A stretch of DNA of 64,000 bases from NCBI RefSeq assembly GCF_002940945.1, contig NZ_PNFV01000001.1, positions 248,001 through 312,000 of the forward strand, given 5' to 3'. Every line of letters begins with the position of its first letter. Position 1 is the stretch's first letter. Both the position numbers and the translations under genes were made by a program. Below, in pieces: positions 63,728 to 64,000 of the stretch. This DNA comes from Limosilactobacillus pontis (GTDB lineage: Bacteria; Bacillota; Bacilli; Lactobacillales; Lactobacillaceae). The notes under the pieces are model-generated. The model was given only the letters and a program-made list of their open reading frames with translations. It did no database searches and was not told the DNA's origin.

Positions 63728-64000
63728 AAGATTATTTTATTATGAATGACGGCAATGAGCGAACCAGCTCGGCCGGCTTACTTTTAACTTTATGGTGTTC
63801 CAATATGATGTTTTTCTACCATAAAATTCCTTGGCTTAAATTCCGGAACAGGGGAAAATGGGTAAGACACTCGCCAGCATAGAGCATTATTATTGATGGC
63901 CTATTAACTCATCCCTAGTGACCAGGTTAAATTCGTTTACCAAGATATGAATACACAATAATACAAGCCCTCAAGGAAAGGGGGCGGTTCTATTAAAAGG
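63728..64000. other. Unassigned right-edge region
   Basis: No gene I can support. A 46-codon frame from an ATG at 63742 to a stop at 63882 has no ribosome site and looks random. The last bases (AAGGAAAGGGGGCGG from about 63974) could be the 5' region of a gene beyond the edge. Confidence 0.5.

Noticed and set aside
63742..63882. 46-codon plus-strand frame near the right edge
   Set aside because: No ribosome site, no recognisable pattern and an AT-rich spacer after a terminator-like hairpin; compatible with chance.
1..64000. CRISPR, prophage, transposase, rRNA or tRNA genes
   Set aside because: No direct-repeat arrays, integrase or transposase frames, and no CCA-ended cloverleaf tRNA or rRNA stretches were recognised.

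Overview
This is a gene-dense stretch of a low-to-mid-GC Firmicute chromosome, almost certainly a lactobacillus. The base composition is close to half G+C, and the gene content and order resemble the heterofermentative Limosilactobacillus group (for example fermentum, pontis, oris or antri). Genus is an inference; species cannot be set from this sequence. Nearly everything is core housekeeping. I see no rRNA or tRNA genes, CRISPR array, prophage, insertion sequence, plasmid functions or replication origin. Start codons were chosen from Shine-Dalgarno spacing, which moves many of them inward from the longest open frame and reveals several GTG, TTG and one ATA start.

Layout. 1-2,707: a three-gene minus-strand cluster of unknown function (a dUTPase-like protein that seems to lack its metal ligands, a protein with an acidic Pro/Thr-rich tail, and a coiled-coil protein), with a small plus-strand gene transcribed away from it. 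2,775-8,558: aminotransferase, gltX, glnA, miaA and a DUF3042 microprotein. 8,743-11,994: the yqg-type cluster (5-FCL, rhomboid, yqgQ, glucokinase, rhodanese) and rpmG. 12,132-17,045: divergent PBP2b and YfhO. 17,105-22,909: a HesB-like gene, greA, udk, a catalytic-domain-less MltG remnant, and pheST behind a T-box. 23,203-29,833: HxlR regulator, HD hydrolase, TrmH methyltransferase, a frameshifted acylphosphatase, yidC, a non-canonical deformylase, a MATE exporter and YjeM. 30,009-38,744: an ArlRS-like two-component system, rpmF-yceD, tmcAL and the conserved yqe ribosome-assembly/NAD cluster. 38,879-47,167: infC-rpmI-rplT with an L20-type leader, then the polA-mutM-coaE-nrdR-dnaB-dnaI replication/repair operon. 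47,291-59,780: membrane proteins, murC, ytpR, thioredoxin, trmB, ecsAB, hit, prsA, PBP1A and hpt. 59,853-63,662: argS behind a T-box, then an overlapping thiD-ldh pair. The last ~340 bases hold no gene I can support.

How the genes work together. Translation dominates: three aminoacyl-tRNA synthetases, tRNA modification enzymes (miaA, tmcAL, trmB), ribosomal proteins, IF3 and ribosome assembly factors. Cell-wall synthesis (PBP2b, PBP1A, murC, PrsA) and DNA replication/repair form two further blocks. Regulation readable from sequence includes two T-boxes, the IF3/L20 leader, many intrinsic terminators and a few near-consensus promoters.

I did not find a clear new system. The observations most worth a second look are the left-edge unknown operon with its apparent pseudo-dUTPase, a cloverleaf-like intergenic element at 8,646-8,721, the two-hairpin element after greA, a lactate-dehydrogenase-like enzyme with arginine at the specificity position, a deformylase lacking the motif-I glutamine, the truncated MltG and the acylphosphatase frameshift.
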